In this document: piece after piece, positions 31,261 through 40,038 of the stretch | Layout of the letters: each line of letters starts with the position of its first letter | How positions within the stretch are numbered: the stretch's first letter is position 1 | IMG/VR virus record: IMGVR_UViG_3300023049_000543 | Coordinates: 19,957-83,956 of that record | Direction: 5' to 3' (one strand) | Length of the DNA: 64,000 nt | DNA from: a virus | Position numbers and translations under genes: made by a program | Notes under the pieces: generated by a model | The model's database searches: none | What the model was told of the DNA's origin: nothing | The model's input: only the letters and a program-made list of their open reading frames with translations

Positions 31261-32363
31261 CAATCTACGCCTATGTTATCAACTGTGTACAGTGAATCGC
31301 CTTCATGGATAATCTCACTGTTTAGCTGCTCCATTAAAGACTTATTATATTTATCTGCGTGTTTATCACGATCAAAATATCGGCTAAAGAGATCTTGAAC
31401 TTGCATCCTGGACGGAGCACCATGACCCCTATTAACTTCGGGCTCAAGGGAATCTTTCAGTCGAAGGAATCTGACGACCTTTGCTCCCTTATCCAACAAT
31501 TCTTTCCGGTATTGAGTCGTCAAATCATCAGGGAGATACTGCTCCGCAATAATCCGAAAATGATTCCCCATCACATCATGTTCCGATAAACCAGCCACAT
31601 CATCAAGACCAATCGTTAACATATGAGGGGGAATCATCTGGCCAGGATTATCAGTGTACATCAGAGGACGCAAATCCACGAAGCTATGCTTCCCGGTGTC
31701 ACAATCGTATTCAACAAAACCATGGGGCACAACACCCTCATCGAATGAGAAAGGAATCGGCGACCCCACATAGTGAGTCTTCACGCCAGCCCGATGATAA
31801 CAATGAAAATGTCCGGTGAAGACCTGACCAGCCGCTCGGTGGTCGAAATTAATGGCCTTTTGTTCTTGGAATAAGAAGCAAAGGTTGTACGAGGCCCCGA
31901 TACATCCAATGTGAGTGAGTAAAACGTCGCTTTGGCGACATTCCTTGTCGATCTCGTCGACGACGTCCATATAAGCCTTGTCGACGGCGATGAACGGGAT
32001 CATCCAAAATCGACGGTCAAATAACTCGACGCGATGAATGTCTTCCAGCACGTGACAGACGTCCGCTAACGGTCGGAGTGATGTGATTTTCCAGTTGTGC
32101 TTGTAGTACATGTCATGATTGCCTGGAAAGACATACCATTCTTGATCGTATTCTCTTTTCGTAGCCGCGAGAAACTCATAAACGACGTGCATCACTTCAA
32201 CGTTAATTGACTCACGATCATGGAAGAGATCACCCAAAACAAAAACGTGTTTAATACCGTTCTTCTGGGCGTAACTCCGAATCGATTTCGCTGCCATCAA
32301 AATGTCTTTGGTCCGACCGTGAAGACCAAAATGAAAATCTGCCGTTAAAAGGACTTTGCTCAT
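31260..32363 (-). CDS. SbcD/gp47-like DNA repair exonuclease (metallophosphoesterase)
   Basis: The Mre11-type phosphodiesterase motifs are in order: LLTADFHFGLHG, FVLGDLFHDRES, VFPGNHDMYY, LLTHIGCIGA and VFTGHFHCYH, with their metal ligands. Partner of the SbcC/gp46 ATPase at 37695-39506; together they process DNA ends for recombination-dependent replication. In T4 the two genes are close; here helicase, endonuclease and an AT-rich gene lie between and the two are on opposite strands. The start codon shares bases with the divergent helicase start. Confidence 0.93.
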   Translation of the reverse strand: MSKVLLTADFHFGLHGRTKDILMAAKSIRSYAQKNGIKHVFVLGDLFHDRESINVEVMHVVYEFLAATKREYDQEWYVFPGNHDMYYKHNWKITSLRPLADVCHVLEDIHRVELFDRRFWMIPFIAVDKAYMDVVDEIDKECRQSDVLLTHIGCIGASYNLCFLFQEQKAINFDHRAAGQVFTGHFHCYHRAGVKTHYVGSPIPFSFDEGVVPHGFVEYDCDTGKHSFVDLRPLMYTDNPGQMIPPHMLTIGLDDVAGLSEHDVMGNHFRIIAEQYLPDDLTTQYRKELLDKGAKVVRFLRLKDSLEPEVNRGHGAPSRMQVQDLFSRYFDRDKHADKYNKSLMEQLNSEIIHEGDSLYTVDNIGVD

Positions 32364-35196
32364 GTCTGAAACAATTCCAGCTCAAGTAATTGATGAAAAT
32401 CTGATCGATGCCTGTTTCCCAATGGAAACCTATCGACCACAACAAAAAGAAGTAATACAAGGAATAGTTCGTTCAATCAACGCAGGCTACAAGTACATCA
32501 TTGCCGAATGCCCAACCGGAAGCGGCAAAAGCCCAATCGCTGTGGCAATCGGAGCCCTAGCAGGAACCGAACGTGCTTACTACATCACGAACACAAAACA
32601 TCTGCAGGACCAAATCGAAGCAGACTTCCCAAACGTTGTTACGCTCAAAGGCCGCAATGCCTATCCTTGCACCGCATACCAGAACTTCCAGGCTCGACTC
32701 TACACGATCCTGGGAAAAGACCGGTACACCCAACAAGCAGGTCAAGAACTCAGCTGCGACGAAGGATACTGCAAAACCAACACCGGCAAAGCCAGCTGCA
32801 GCATGTGCCTCCCAAGCCAAGAGGACAAAGACTCAGGCCGAGTCCAACTGCCACAGGACATGAACTACAGCTTCTGCCCATACTACGAAAAACTCTACGG
32901 CGGGATCAACGCCCAAACCTGCTCGATGAACTTCAACAACTTCATCCTGCACCTGAACGCCGGGCACCGATTCTCCAAACGCAAAATCCTCATTATCGAC
33001 GAATGTTTTCATGCACACACATTCATCGAAACAGAAATTGGAAGAATTCCAATTGGAAAAATAGTAAACCAAAATCTGCAAGTAAGGGTAAAAAGCTGGA
33101 ATTTCGAAGAAGAAAAATTCGAATATAAACGAGTCACCAGATGGCTAAAAAGAGATGAAAACCAGACATTCAGAGTTCTGGCTGGCAACAGAATAATGTA
33201 TCCCACTATGGACCATAAGATTTATACCCCAAATGGTTTAAAAAAGTTGTCTGATTTAAGGATCGGAGACCAAGTCATGGTAAATCAAAATCAGATCACA
33301 GATGACCAAGAACAATTGGTCTTAGGGTCCTTGTTGGGTGACGCATCACTTGATATTGTCGAATCAAAAAGAATTTCGAAAAAACATGTCAATAAAGGCA
33401 ATAGAGCAAGAATAAGTTTTCGACATGGGCCGAAACAATATGAATACTTGCTTTGGAAACATTCTTTATTAAAAGGACACGTCGGAAATAAACCCAAACT
33501 AGAAAAATCGAAAGGTTTTGGAAAAACAACAGCCAGATTCCAAACAAATTGCGGGTTTTATGATACGATCATGCCGACAATATTAGACGGTCGTAAAACA
33601 CCAAAAGATTCATGGTTGAATAAAATCGGACTACTCGGTCTGGCAGTGTGGTACATGGATGATGGTGGAAAATCGAATGAGACGTGCAGATTTCACACTC
33701 AAGGATTTGATTATTCAGAAGTGGTTACATTAAGAAATTGGTTAACAACCAAATGGGATCTTGCAGCCAGCGTGCACGAAGAGAAAAAAGAAGATGGGAG
33801 AATCTATTTCTATATCTCATTAAACAGACAATCATCAAGAAGGCTAATGTGGATTATATCAAAATTTGTGCCAACACATATGAGATATAAATTACTTGAA
33901 TTCAAAAAATGCAATCAAGACGGGGTTTTAGACAAGTCCATTGAGAACGATTCATGGCCTCAATACAACGACCAAATAGAAAATCAAGATGTAAAAGAAA
34001 CGACATTTCAACCGATCATCTCGATCGATCAGTATAAATATGATTACACCTATGACTTAGAAGTAGAGGATAATCATAATTATGTTGCAGGAAACACTGT
34101 TGTTTCTAATTGCCACAACACCGAAGCCAAGCTGCTTGATTATCTCGAATGTACAGTGAGCAGCCGACACATCGAAACCAAAATCCCAGAACTCACCAAC
34201 CCGATGCAATACGTCACATGGTTGCAACAGATCGGGGCGTTGCAATATCTCAAGGACAAAATCGAAACAGCTCGGGAAAGCCAAAATCTCCGGATGATGA
34301 CGACTTATGAGGGACTGTTCAAGAAGTACATCAATATGATGATCGAGGTCAAGGAAGATCCAACAGGGTGGGTTGTCGAGTATGAGAACGACAAGAAAAC
34401 GGACACAACCAAAGCAACCCTCAAGCCGATTTTCGCTCACCGGGCTGCGAAGAACTTTCTATTCAAGTTCGCTGATCACATCGTCTTCTTGAGTGCGACG
34501 ATTCTCAATGCCAAGACTTTCGCACGGAATCTCGGAATCCAAGAGGGAGAATACGCCGCTATGCGTATCCCCTCACAATTCCCAATCGCCAACCGTCCAA
34601 TCACAACCGATTTCGCCGGTCGATTCACTGGCGGCAAGGCCAAAATGGGGCAGTGGATCGGTGACATGTCTAATAAGGTAGTCGATATCGCACTACGTTA
34701 TAAGGAGCATCGTGGGATCATCCACACTCACTCATTCGGCATCCAACGAGCCCTTATCGAGAAGCTTCCACCGGTAGTGAGCAATCGATTGATCCAACAA
34801 TTCGATTTTCAGACCAAAACCGAAATGATCGAAGCCCATGCGAAACGTCCGGGCTCTATTATCATCGCACCGGCCATGCATGAAGGTGTTGACTTGAAGG
34901 ATGATCTGAGCCGATTCCAGATCCTTTGCAAGGTGCCTTTCGCCAATTTCTACGAGAACAAGCAACTCGAAGCTCGTATGGAGCTTGATTCAGAATACTA
35001 CGACTACATCACCATACTCAAAATTATACAAAGCGTAGGGCGCAGTGTTAGAAGTATGACAGATTGGGCAGATACTTTTATTATTGACGAGTCTTTTGAC
35101 CGAATTTATCGGAATAATCAAAATTCTTTTCCATTGTGGTTCAAAGAAGCCGTAACCAAGGAGATACCAAATGTCCGCAAAAAGGAAAAGATTTAA
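32362..35196 (+). CDS. XPD/DinG-like superfamily 2 helicase containing an intein
   Basis: Walker A is CPTGSGKS. Between it and the DEAH-type box lies a Cys-rich region (CTAYQ, CDEGYC, CSMC, CPYYEK) compatible with the iron-sulphur cluster of XPD/DinG helicases. The box itself is DE/CHN, split by the intein (IIDE then CHNTEAKLL). Later motifs include VFLSATILNAKTF, GIIHTHSFGIQR, APAMHEGVDLKDD and QSVGRSVRS. The last 30 residues have a second, displaced copy downstream of the next gene. ATG 32362 has AAGGA eight bases upstream. It probably unwinds recombination or repair intermediates. Confidence 0.9.
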   Translation: MSETIPAQVIDENLIDACFPMETYRPQQKEVIQGIVRSINAGYKYIIAECPTGSGKSPIAVAIGALAGTERAYYITNTKHLQDQIEADFPNVVTLKGRNAYPCTAYQNFQARLYTILGKDRYTQQAGQELSCDEGYCKTNTGKASCSMCLPSQEDKDSGRVQLPQDMNYSFCPYYEKLYGGINAQTCSMNFNNFILHLNAGHRFSKRKILIIDECFHAHTFIETEIGRIPIGKIVNQNLQVRVKSWNFEEEKFEYKRVTRWLKRDENQTFRVLAGNRIMYPTMDHKIYTPNGLKKLSDLRIGDQVMVNQNQITDDQEQLVLGSLLGDASLDIVESKRISKKHVNKGNRARISFRHGPKQYEYLLWKHSLLKGHVGNKPKLEKSKGFGKTTARFQTNCGFYDTIMPTILDGRKTPKDSWLNKIGLLGLAVWYMDDGGKSNETCRFHTQGFDYSEVVTLRNWLTTKWDLAASVHEEKKEDGRIYFYISLNRQSSRRLMWIISKFVPTHMRYKLLEFKKCNQDGVLDKSIENDSWPQYNDQIENQDVKETTFQPIISIDQYKYDYTYDLEVEDNHNYVAGNTVVSNCHNTEAKLLDYLECTVSSRHIETKIPELTNPMQYVTWLQQIGALQYLKDKIETARESQNLRMMTTYEGLFKKYINMMIEVKEDPTGWVVEYENDKKTDTTKATLKPIFAHRAAKNFLFKFADHIVFLSATILNAKTFARNLGIQEGEYAAMRIPSQFPIANRPITTDFAGRFTGGKAKMGQWIGDMSNKVVDIALRYKEHRGIIHTHSFGIQRALIEKLPPVVSNRLIQQFDFQTKTEMIEAHAKRPGSIIIAPAMHEGVDLKDDLSRFQILCKVPFANFYENKQLEARMELDSEYYDYITILKIIQSVGRSVRSMTDWADTFIIDESFDRIYRNNQNSFPLWFKEAVTKEIPNVRKKEKI
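33004..34110 (+). mobile_element. helicase DEAH-box intein with LAGLIDADG endonuclease (369 aa)
   Basis: Starts CFHAHTFIET inside the box after IIDE, and ends NTVVSN before Cys+1. Block B is MYPTMDHKIYT. LAGLIDADG motifs are LVLGSLLGDASL and GLAVWYMDDGGK. Block F is YDYTYDLEVEDNHNYV. The penultimate His is replaced by Ser. AT-rich compared with the exteins. Confidence 0.94.
35093..35196 (+). repeat. upstream copy of duplicated helicase 3' end
   Basis: The 3' end of the helicase gene, coding DESFDRIYRNNQNSFPLW and on to the stop. It is an imperfect direct repeat of 36681-36779 on the other side of the endonuclease gene. Differences are largely synonymous or conservative, and the final residues diverge (NVRKKEKI against DAKRF). 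The last 26 bases also form the start of the endonuclease gene. Confidence 0.85.
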
Positions 35197-36682
35197 TTGC
35201 CATAAATGCGGAAAATCATCAGAAAAAACCGTTCCCAATTTTTACAAACAACTTAAAATCTACGGTTGTTCATATTGCACAGATTGTGCTATAAAGATAA
35301 GGAATTCTAATAACTCAAAAAGAGAAAAAGAAAGAAATAAATCGAAGATAAAGAATAAAGATCTTGTTGGGGCAATATGTGAGAAATGCGGGCAAACCAG
35401 ATCGATTCAATATAGATTAGCAAAACAATCTAAACTATGCTACTCTTGTGCGGCCAAAGAATCACATAGATCACATCGCGATTCATATTCAATAGGACAA
35501 GACAAACTAAAAAACAATAATAATTTCAAAAAACTAGTATCAAATGGTATAATGGCGGCTTCAACGCCAGAACAAAGATCAGAGAACGCAAGAAAATCTG
35601 CTGAATATTGGAATAATCCAGAAATTAAAGAATGCATCTTAAAAAGACGCATGGAGCCCGAATACCGCAAAACCATGAGGGAAATTTGGGATAGACCGGG
35701 ATATAGAAAAGCGGCCTCAAAAAGAGCCAAAGAACACTTTAAAAAGTTGTGGCAAAACGAAGAATTCCGAAACAAAATGGCAATAGCAAGAAGCAAAATG
35801 CCTAGGGAATCAAGCCAACAAAAGATTCTTTCGAATATACTCGATGATCTTAATATAGAACATTTCGAGGAATACCCAATAGGACCTTGGTGTTTTGATT
35901 CATTCATCCCAGAACATAACTTATTAATAGAAGTACAGGGAGAATATTGGCACTCACTACCAAAGGCTATTAGAAACGATAGATCGAAGAGAACATATAT
36001 TACTAATTATACCGACTACGATGTGTTGTATTTATATGAAAGAGACTTTTATTCCAACAACACTGTCCTGAATAAATTATTAAGTAAATTCGGCATATCT
36101 TCTGTAGATGAAAAAAAATTTGATTTTTCAAATGTATCAATAAAAGTAGAAGAAAATAAGACCATTTCAGAATTTTTATATTCATATCATTATCTCGGGA
36201 CAATAACACACAGTAACAATATTTGTTTTTATCTCAATGATGAATTAATAGCGGTTGGGTGTATAGGGCCATGTTCAAGAAATGAAACGCCAAAAAGACA
36301 CGGCTTAACCAACAATGAATGTCGAGAATTAAGAAGATTTTGTATAAAACCTGGATATCATAAGAAAAATTTCGCTAGCTGGTGTTTGAGTAGAATAAGG
36401 TCAGAACACAAAGAATCAAGACCAAAAACAAAAAGAATTTATAGTTTCGCCGATAGCACCATGGGGCACAATGGCACAATCTATAAAGCGGATAACTGGA
36501 TATATGATGGTGACACTCAGCCATCATATTATTATATCAGTAATAATGGTTGGGTTATGCACAAGAAAAGCCTGTATAATATGGCCATAAAAATGGGTTT
36601 AAAAGAAAAAGAGTATGCAGAATTACATGGATACGCAAAGCAACATACAGATAATAAATCAAGGTTTTATAAAGACATCTGA
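35171..36682 (+). CDS. free-standing homing endonuclease at the helicase 3' end
   Basis: 503 aa. It opens with Cys clusters (CHKCGKSS/CTDC, CEKCGQT/CYSC), then repetitive helical units (PEYRKTMREIWDRPGYRKAA) of the type seen in NUMOD-like regions. A Vsr-like nuclease follows (FDSFIPEHNLLIEVQGEYWH) and a ~190-residue C-terminal domain with NNECRELRRFCIKPGYHKK and YSFADSTMGHNGTIYKAD. The ATG lies 26 bases inside the helicase gene. It is very AT-rich compared with the helicase exteins. The flanking duplicated helicase end shows it was inserted into a once continuous gene. Confidence 0.88.
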   Translation: MSAKRKRFNCHKCGKSSEKTVPNFYKQLKIYGCSYCTDCAIKIRNSNNSKREKERNKSKIKNKDLVGAICEKCGQTRSIQYRLAKQSKLCYSCAAKESHRSHRDSYSIGQDKLKNNNNFKKLVSNGIMAASTPEQRSENARKSAEYWNNPEIKECILKRRMEPEYRKTMREIWDRPGYRKAASKRAKEHFKKLWQNEEFRNKMAIARSKMPRESSQQKILSNILDDLNIEHFEEYPIGPWCFDSFIPEHNLLIEVQGEYWHSLPKAIRNDRSKRTYITNYTDYDVLYLYERDFYSNNTVLNKLLSKFGISSVDEKKFDFSNVSIKVEENKTISEFLYSYHYLGTITHSNNICFYLNDELIAVGCIGPCSRNETPKRHGLTNNECRELRRFCIKPGYHKKNFASWCLSRIRSEHKESRPKTKRIYSFADSTMGHNGTIYKADNWIYDGDTQPSYYYISNNGWVMHKKSLYNMAIKMGLKEKEYAELHGYAKQHTDNKSRFYKDI

Positions 36683-36779
36683 GTCTTTTGATCGAGTCTA
36701 CCGCAATAATCAAAGCTCGTTCCCTCAGTGGTTCAAAGAAGCTGTTACCGACAAAATCCCAGATGCTAAGAGATTTTAA
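36681..36779 (+). pseudogene. displaced remnant of helicase 3' end
   Basis: In-frame 32 codons plus stop coding ESFDRVYRNNQSSFPQWF... and ending DAKRF, with no start codon or ribosome site of its own. It matches the current helicase C-terminus with only conservative changes. It is best read as the ancestral end of the gene, cut off when the endonuclease inserted together with a recoded replacement end. Its stop overlaps the convergent AT-rich gene at 36776. Confidence 0.85.
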
Positions 36780-37678
36780 GTCACATGGGGTTTGTAAATC
36801 CAACCATTCATGTTCAAGAAGGGCCTCAAATGGAATTCATTAGGGTTACGTTTTGATATCAGATCCTTAGCTTTTTCACCTACCAGTAAATCCTTAATCT
36901 TTGGTATAAGAGCATCTAGATTGACATTCAGGATAGCATCTCCAAAGATAACCACACTATCAAGATTTTTTAAGTTTTCACATTTTCCCTTGAATAATTT
37001 GACATTATCAAATCTATCTACTATATTGTGATTCTCTGTGACGATAATGTTAAGTATACCAGGCTGATTTATAAGAGACAATAGAAAATTGGGGTTTATT
37101 TTTCCTATAATTAATACCCTTTTGTTTCCCCGAGAATTTAATAAAAGTGGAATATCATAAATATCGGACACTCTATGATATAAACATACGATCGAATGTT
37201 TTGCTAGGTGTTTCCACGCAGTATTGTTCTGCATAAGATCATTTTTATATTTCTTCCAGATGGTCGAGATAGGTTCCAGATCCAAAACATCATCAATTCT
37301 GGAGAATAAGTTCGAATACTTATTCCCAATAGCTAGACTTCCATTTGTCTGGATTCCGCATTTATTACACATTGAAAGTTTTATCACATGAAGGTTACAA
37401 ATAAATTGGCTTAGGACTAAAGCCTGTGCTTTACATGTCTTATCGCCGTGATCAACATAGGTATCAACGATAGAGTTTACCCATCTGTCTGATGTGTTTT
37501 TAATAATATAGCCGATTTCGTATTTAACAATCTTATCAAATGCTTCGAAATTCTGGGAAACATTAATATTCCTTCTTAATTTGATAATTAAGATTATCAA
37601 ATCCGCAAACCACTTTGGCTCGTTTTCAGGAATATTACCAATCTCCAAATCAATTCTTTTAGACAATCCGAATCCCAT
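36776..37678 (-). CDS. hypothetical protein, 300 aa, AT-rich gene
   Basis: Base composition is much more AT-rich than the neighbouring replication genes. Rossmann-like alternating strands appear in the second half (KRVLIIGKINPNFLLSLI, LNIIVTENHNIV, DSVVIFGDAI), which fits a methyltransferase-like or nucleoside-binding fold, but no catalytic motif is certain. It opposes the direction of both neighbours and separates the helicase region from gp46. Probably acquired; function unknown. Confidence 0.55.
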   Translation of the reverse strand: MGFGLSKRIDLEIGNIPENEPKWFADLIILIIKLRRNINVSQNFEAFDKIVKYEIGYIIKNTSDRWVNSIVDTYVDHGDKTCKAQALVLSQFICNLHVIKLSMCNKCGIQTNGSLAIGNKYSNLFSRIDDVLDLEPISTIWKKYKNDLMQNNTAWKHLAKHSIVCLYHRVSDIYDIPLLLNSRGNKRVLIIGKINPNFLLSLINQPGILNIIVTENHNIVDRFDNVKLFKGKCENLKNLDSVVIFGDAILNVNLDALIPKIKDLLVGEKAKDLISKRNPNEFHLRPFLNMNGWIYKPHVT

Positions 37679-37694
37679 AAATAGGTCCTAGTGC

Positions 37695-39506
37695 ATGTTA
37701 GAAATAGCTAAATTCTCGTGGTCGAACTTTTTAAGTTTCGGTGATTACGTATCAACCGTTGACTTGACCAATTTGAAAGAGTGCTTCATAACCGGGACCA
37801 TTGAAGACGAAAACGGCAATCTGCTCGATGGACGATCCAACGGAGCCGGTAAGAGTAATGTCATTTCGGCCCTTCAATGGACGCTTTTTGGTCGCACCAC
37901 TCACTCAGCCAACCCCGGCAATAAAATCAGAAACTGGGGCAGTAAAGCGGATACGTGGGGCAAGGTGGTCCTCGAAAACGGCGATAACATCCTCAGAACA
38001 TGCACAGCAGATGGAACCACGGAAGTCACCTTCTATCACGCTGGAGAAGAAACGTGTGCAACAGCCGACACACTTGGCACGCTCAAAGCACAACAAGCCA
38101 AGCTGAACCAAGCATTCAAGCTCGATTGGGATATCTTCTCCAAAAGCGTTTTCTTTTCATGCTTCGACAAGCCCTGGTTACAAATGAGTGACCAGAAGCG
38201 GAAAGAGGTTTTAGAAAAGCTGCTCAAGTTGGATAGATTGGGATATTACGCCAAGAGTGCTCAAGCGAGAGCCGGTGCTGATACCAGAGATCTTGAGACA
38301 CAAAAGACTGAAATCAGCAGCAGAATCCGATTCTTAACCGATCTAAAGACACAGACAGAAGCCCAAAAGAATGCTGCAGACCAATTTGAAGTCAACCGCA
38401 CTAATCGTATCAACGCCAAAATCCAACAAAAGAACGACACACAGGTCCAGCTTGACCAATGCCAAGTATACGATATTGAATTAGTACGTGGGTGCTGGGA
38501 GCGATATAATGTTCTCAAGGCCCAAATGACCGAGAAGATCAACGCAATCCAGACTAACAGGACCAAGACGGCGAATAGCTATAATTATTCTATGCGGCGG
38601 GTGGCGGATCTTCAACGAGAGATCATGGCGTGGGAGAGCAAGAAAGGTACTACGTGTGCGTCTTGCGGTCAGCCGGTTGCCGATGGTCATGTTCATGAGC
38701 AAACGACGCCGAAGAGCGAAGAAAAGGCTTCCTTGGAGTCAACGTTGCCTGATCAAGCTGGTCAGATCGAAGCGATGGATGCGATGATCGCCAAGGTTCA
38801 AAAGGTAATGGTCGAACAAGCACCAAAGATCGAACTGAGCGTTGTAGAAGCAAACGAACGGTATCGGGTGAGCCTCCAGCATCAGATTCAAGGCTTTGAT
38901 GCCGAGATTGTTCGGATTCAAGAAGAGGTCGCTCCGAACGTCCAGGCGATGGATGAACTCAAGTCATCGTTGGGTCGGATTAAGCAGGAGATCGGCGAAT
39001 GTCAGAAGAAGGTCGGAATTCTCGAAGAGAGAATCATCCACCTTGAGTACATCCGCAAGGCTTATAGCGATCGATCGAAAGTCAAGAGGGATATTGTCGG
39101 ACAGCATATTCCCCTAATCAATGAAAGACTTCGGTATTACTTGGATGTAATGGAGCTTGAAGTCAAAGTACAATTGACTGATAGTCTTGGAGTAGAGAGT
39201 AATTATTGGGGGTACGATTTTCAGAGTAATGGTGAGAAACGTCGTACTGATGTGGCGATGATGCTAGCTACTTATGACCTCCATGAGCAATTGTATGGGC
39301 GTCAGTGCAATATGCTTGTTCTTGATGAGGTTGATGGTCAAATGGATCGTCAGGGGATCAACGCACTGATACATATTATTAAGAATGATTTGGTCAATCG
39401 TGCCGGATCGGTTTTTATCATTTCGCACAATAATACAATGCAGAGTGTATTCGGAAGCGAAATTAAAGTACGCAAGCGTGCTAAGTTGTCATACCTAGAG
39501 TCATAA
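37695..39506 (+). CDS. SbcC/gp46-like recombination ATPase (Rad50 family)
   Basis: Walker A is at DGRSNGAGKSNVISALQWTL, followed by the Q-loop-like FSKSVFFSCF. Two coiled-coil arms flank a zinc hook with CASC (TTCASCGQPV) near residue 320. The C-terminal half has a signature SNGEKRRTDVAM, Walker B VLDEVDGQMD and the switch His in IISHNN. 603 aa is close to phage gp46. Works with gp47 (31260-32363) in DNA-end processing. Confidence 0.92.
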   Translation: MLEIAKFSWSNFLSFGDYVSTVDLTNLKECFITGTIEDENGNLLDGRSNGAGKSNVISALQWTLFGRTTHSANPGNKIRNWGSKADTWGKVVLENGDNILRTCTADGTTEVTFYHAGEETCATADTLGTLKAQQAKLNQAFKLDWDIFSKSVFFSCFDKPWLQMSDQKRKEVLEKLLKLDRLGYYAKSAQARAGADTRDLETQKTEISSRIRFLTDLKTQTEAQKNAADQFEVNRTNRINAKIQQKNDTQVQLDQCQVYDIELVRGCWERYNVLKAQMTEKINAIQTNRTKTANSYNYSMRRVADLQREIMAWESKKGTTCASCGQPVADGHVHEQTTPKSEEKASLESTLPDQAGQIEAMDAMIAKVQKVMVEQAPKIELSVVEANERYRVSLQHQIQGFDAEIVRIQEEVAPNVQAMDELKSSLGRIKQEIGECQKKVGILEERIIHLEYIRKAYSDRSKVKRDIVGQHIPLINERLRYYLDVMELEVKVQLTDSLGVESNYWGYDFQSNGEKRRTDVAMMLATYDLHEQLYGRQCNMLVLDEVDGQMDRQGINALIHIIKNDLVNRAGSVFIISHNNTMQSVFGSEIKVRKRAKLSYLES

Positions 39507-39510
39507 TTTC

Positions 39511-40038
39511 ATGCCAGTTGATCTAGATAATCTCAGAAGAGCCGCGAACTGCCATAAAGTACAGAAGAACCTGATTCATTATTTTATCGGCAAGGTCGGC
39601 AAAGAAAGTATGGGTAGGATTGTTGATCCTAGCCAATTGGCCGATATAACTGTGCAGATTCCACAGCTTCACACGAAGTTGGAAATTGTGCCGAACGCTA
39701 AGGATTTAAAAATCCAAGATGACCACCTATCATTAGAGTGGAATCTATTCGTTCTGGGCACGAAGAGAATGTTCCTGGGGCGTACGGCCCACCAGGATAT
39801 TATGGCGGCACTCCATACTGTTAAGATGGGTGAACCTGTGAATAGGGTTCATGGTATCGAGTATGGGGTAAACCCGAAGCAGATTATTGCTTTTATTATT
39901 CGGGTGTTGAGTAAGCACGAAGATGGCTACGTTCCTTGGGTGGCACCTGAACGTAGTATCGATCAGGTACTCAACTTCGGAATGTTGGGGACAGGATATA
40001 GTCACTCAGCCGGTATGGCTGGTGACATTTATCGCTAA
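39511..40038 (+). CDS. hypothetical protein, 175 aa
   Basis: Follows gp46 by five bases on the same strand. No recognised family; contains a WNLFVLGTKRMFLGR segment and a Gly/Ser-rich end (GTGYSHSAGMAGDIYR). No membrane segment or Cys cluster. The overlap of its last four bases with the convergent 40035 gene is normal for this genome. Confidence 0.6.
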   Translation: MPVDLDNLRRAANCHKVQKNLIHYFIGKVGKESMGRIVDPSQLADITVQIPQLHTKLEIVPNAKDLKIQDDHLSLEWNLFVLGTKRMFLGRTAHQDIMAALHTVKMGEPVNRVHGIEYGVNPKQIIAFIIRVLSKHEDGYVPWVAPERSIDQVLNFGMLGTGYSHSAGMAGDIYR

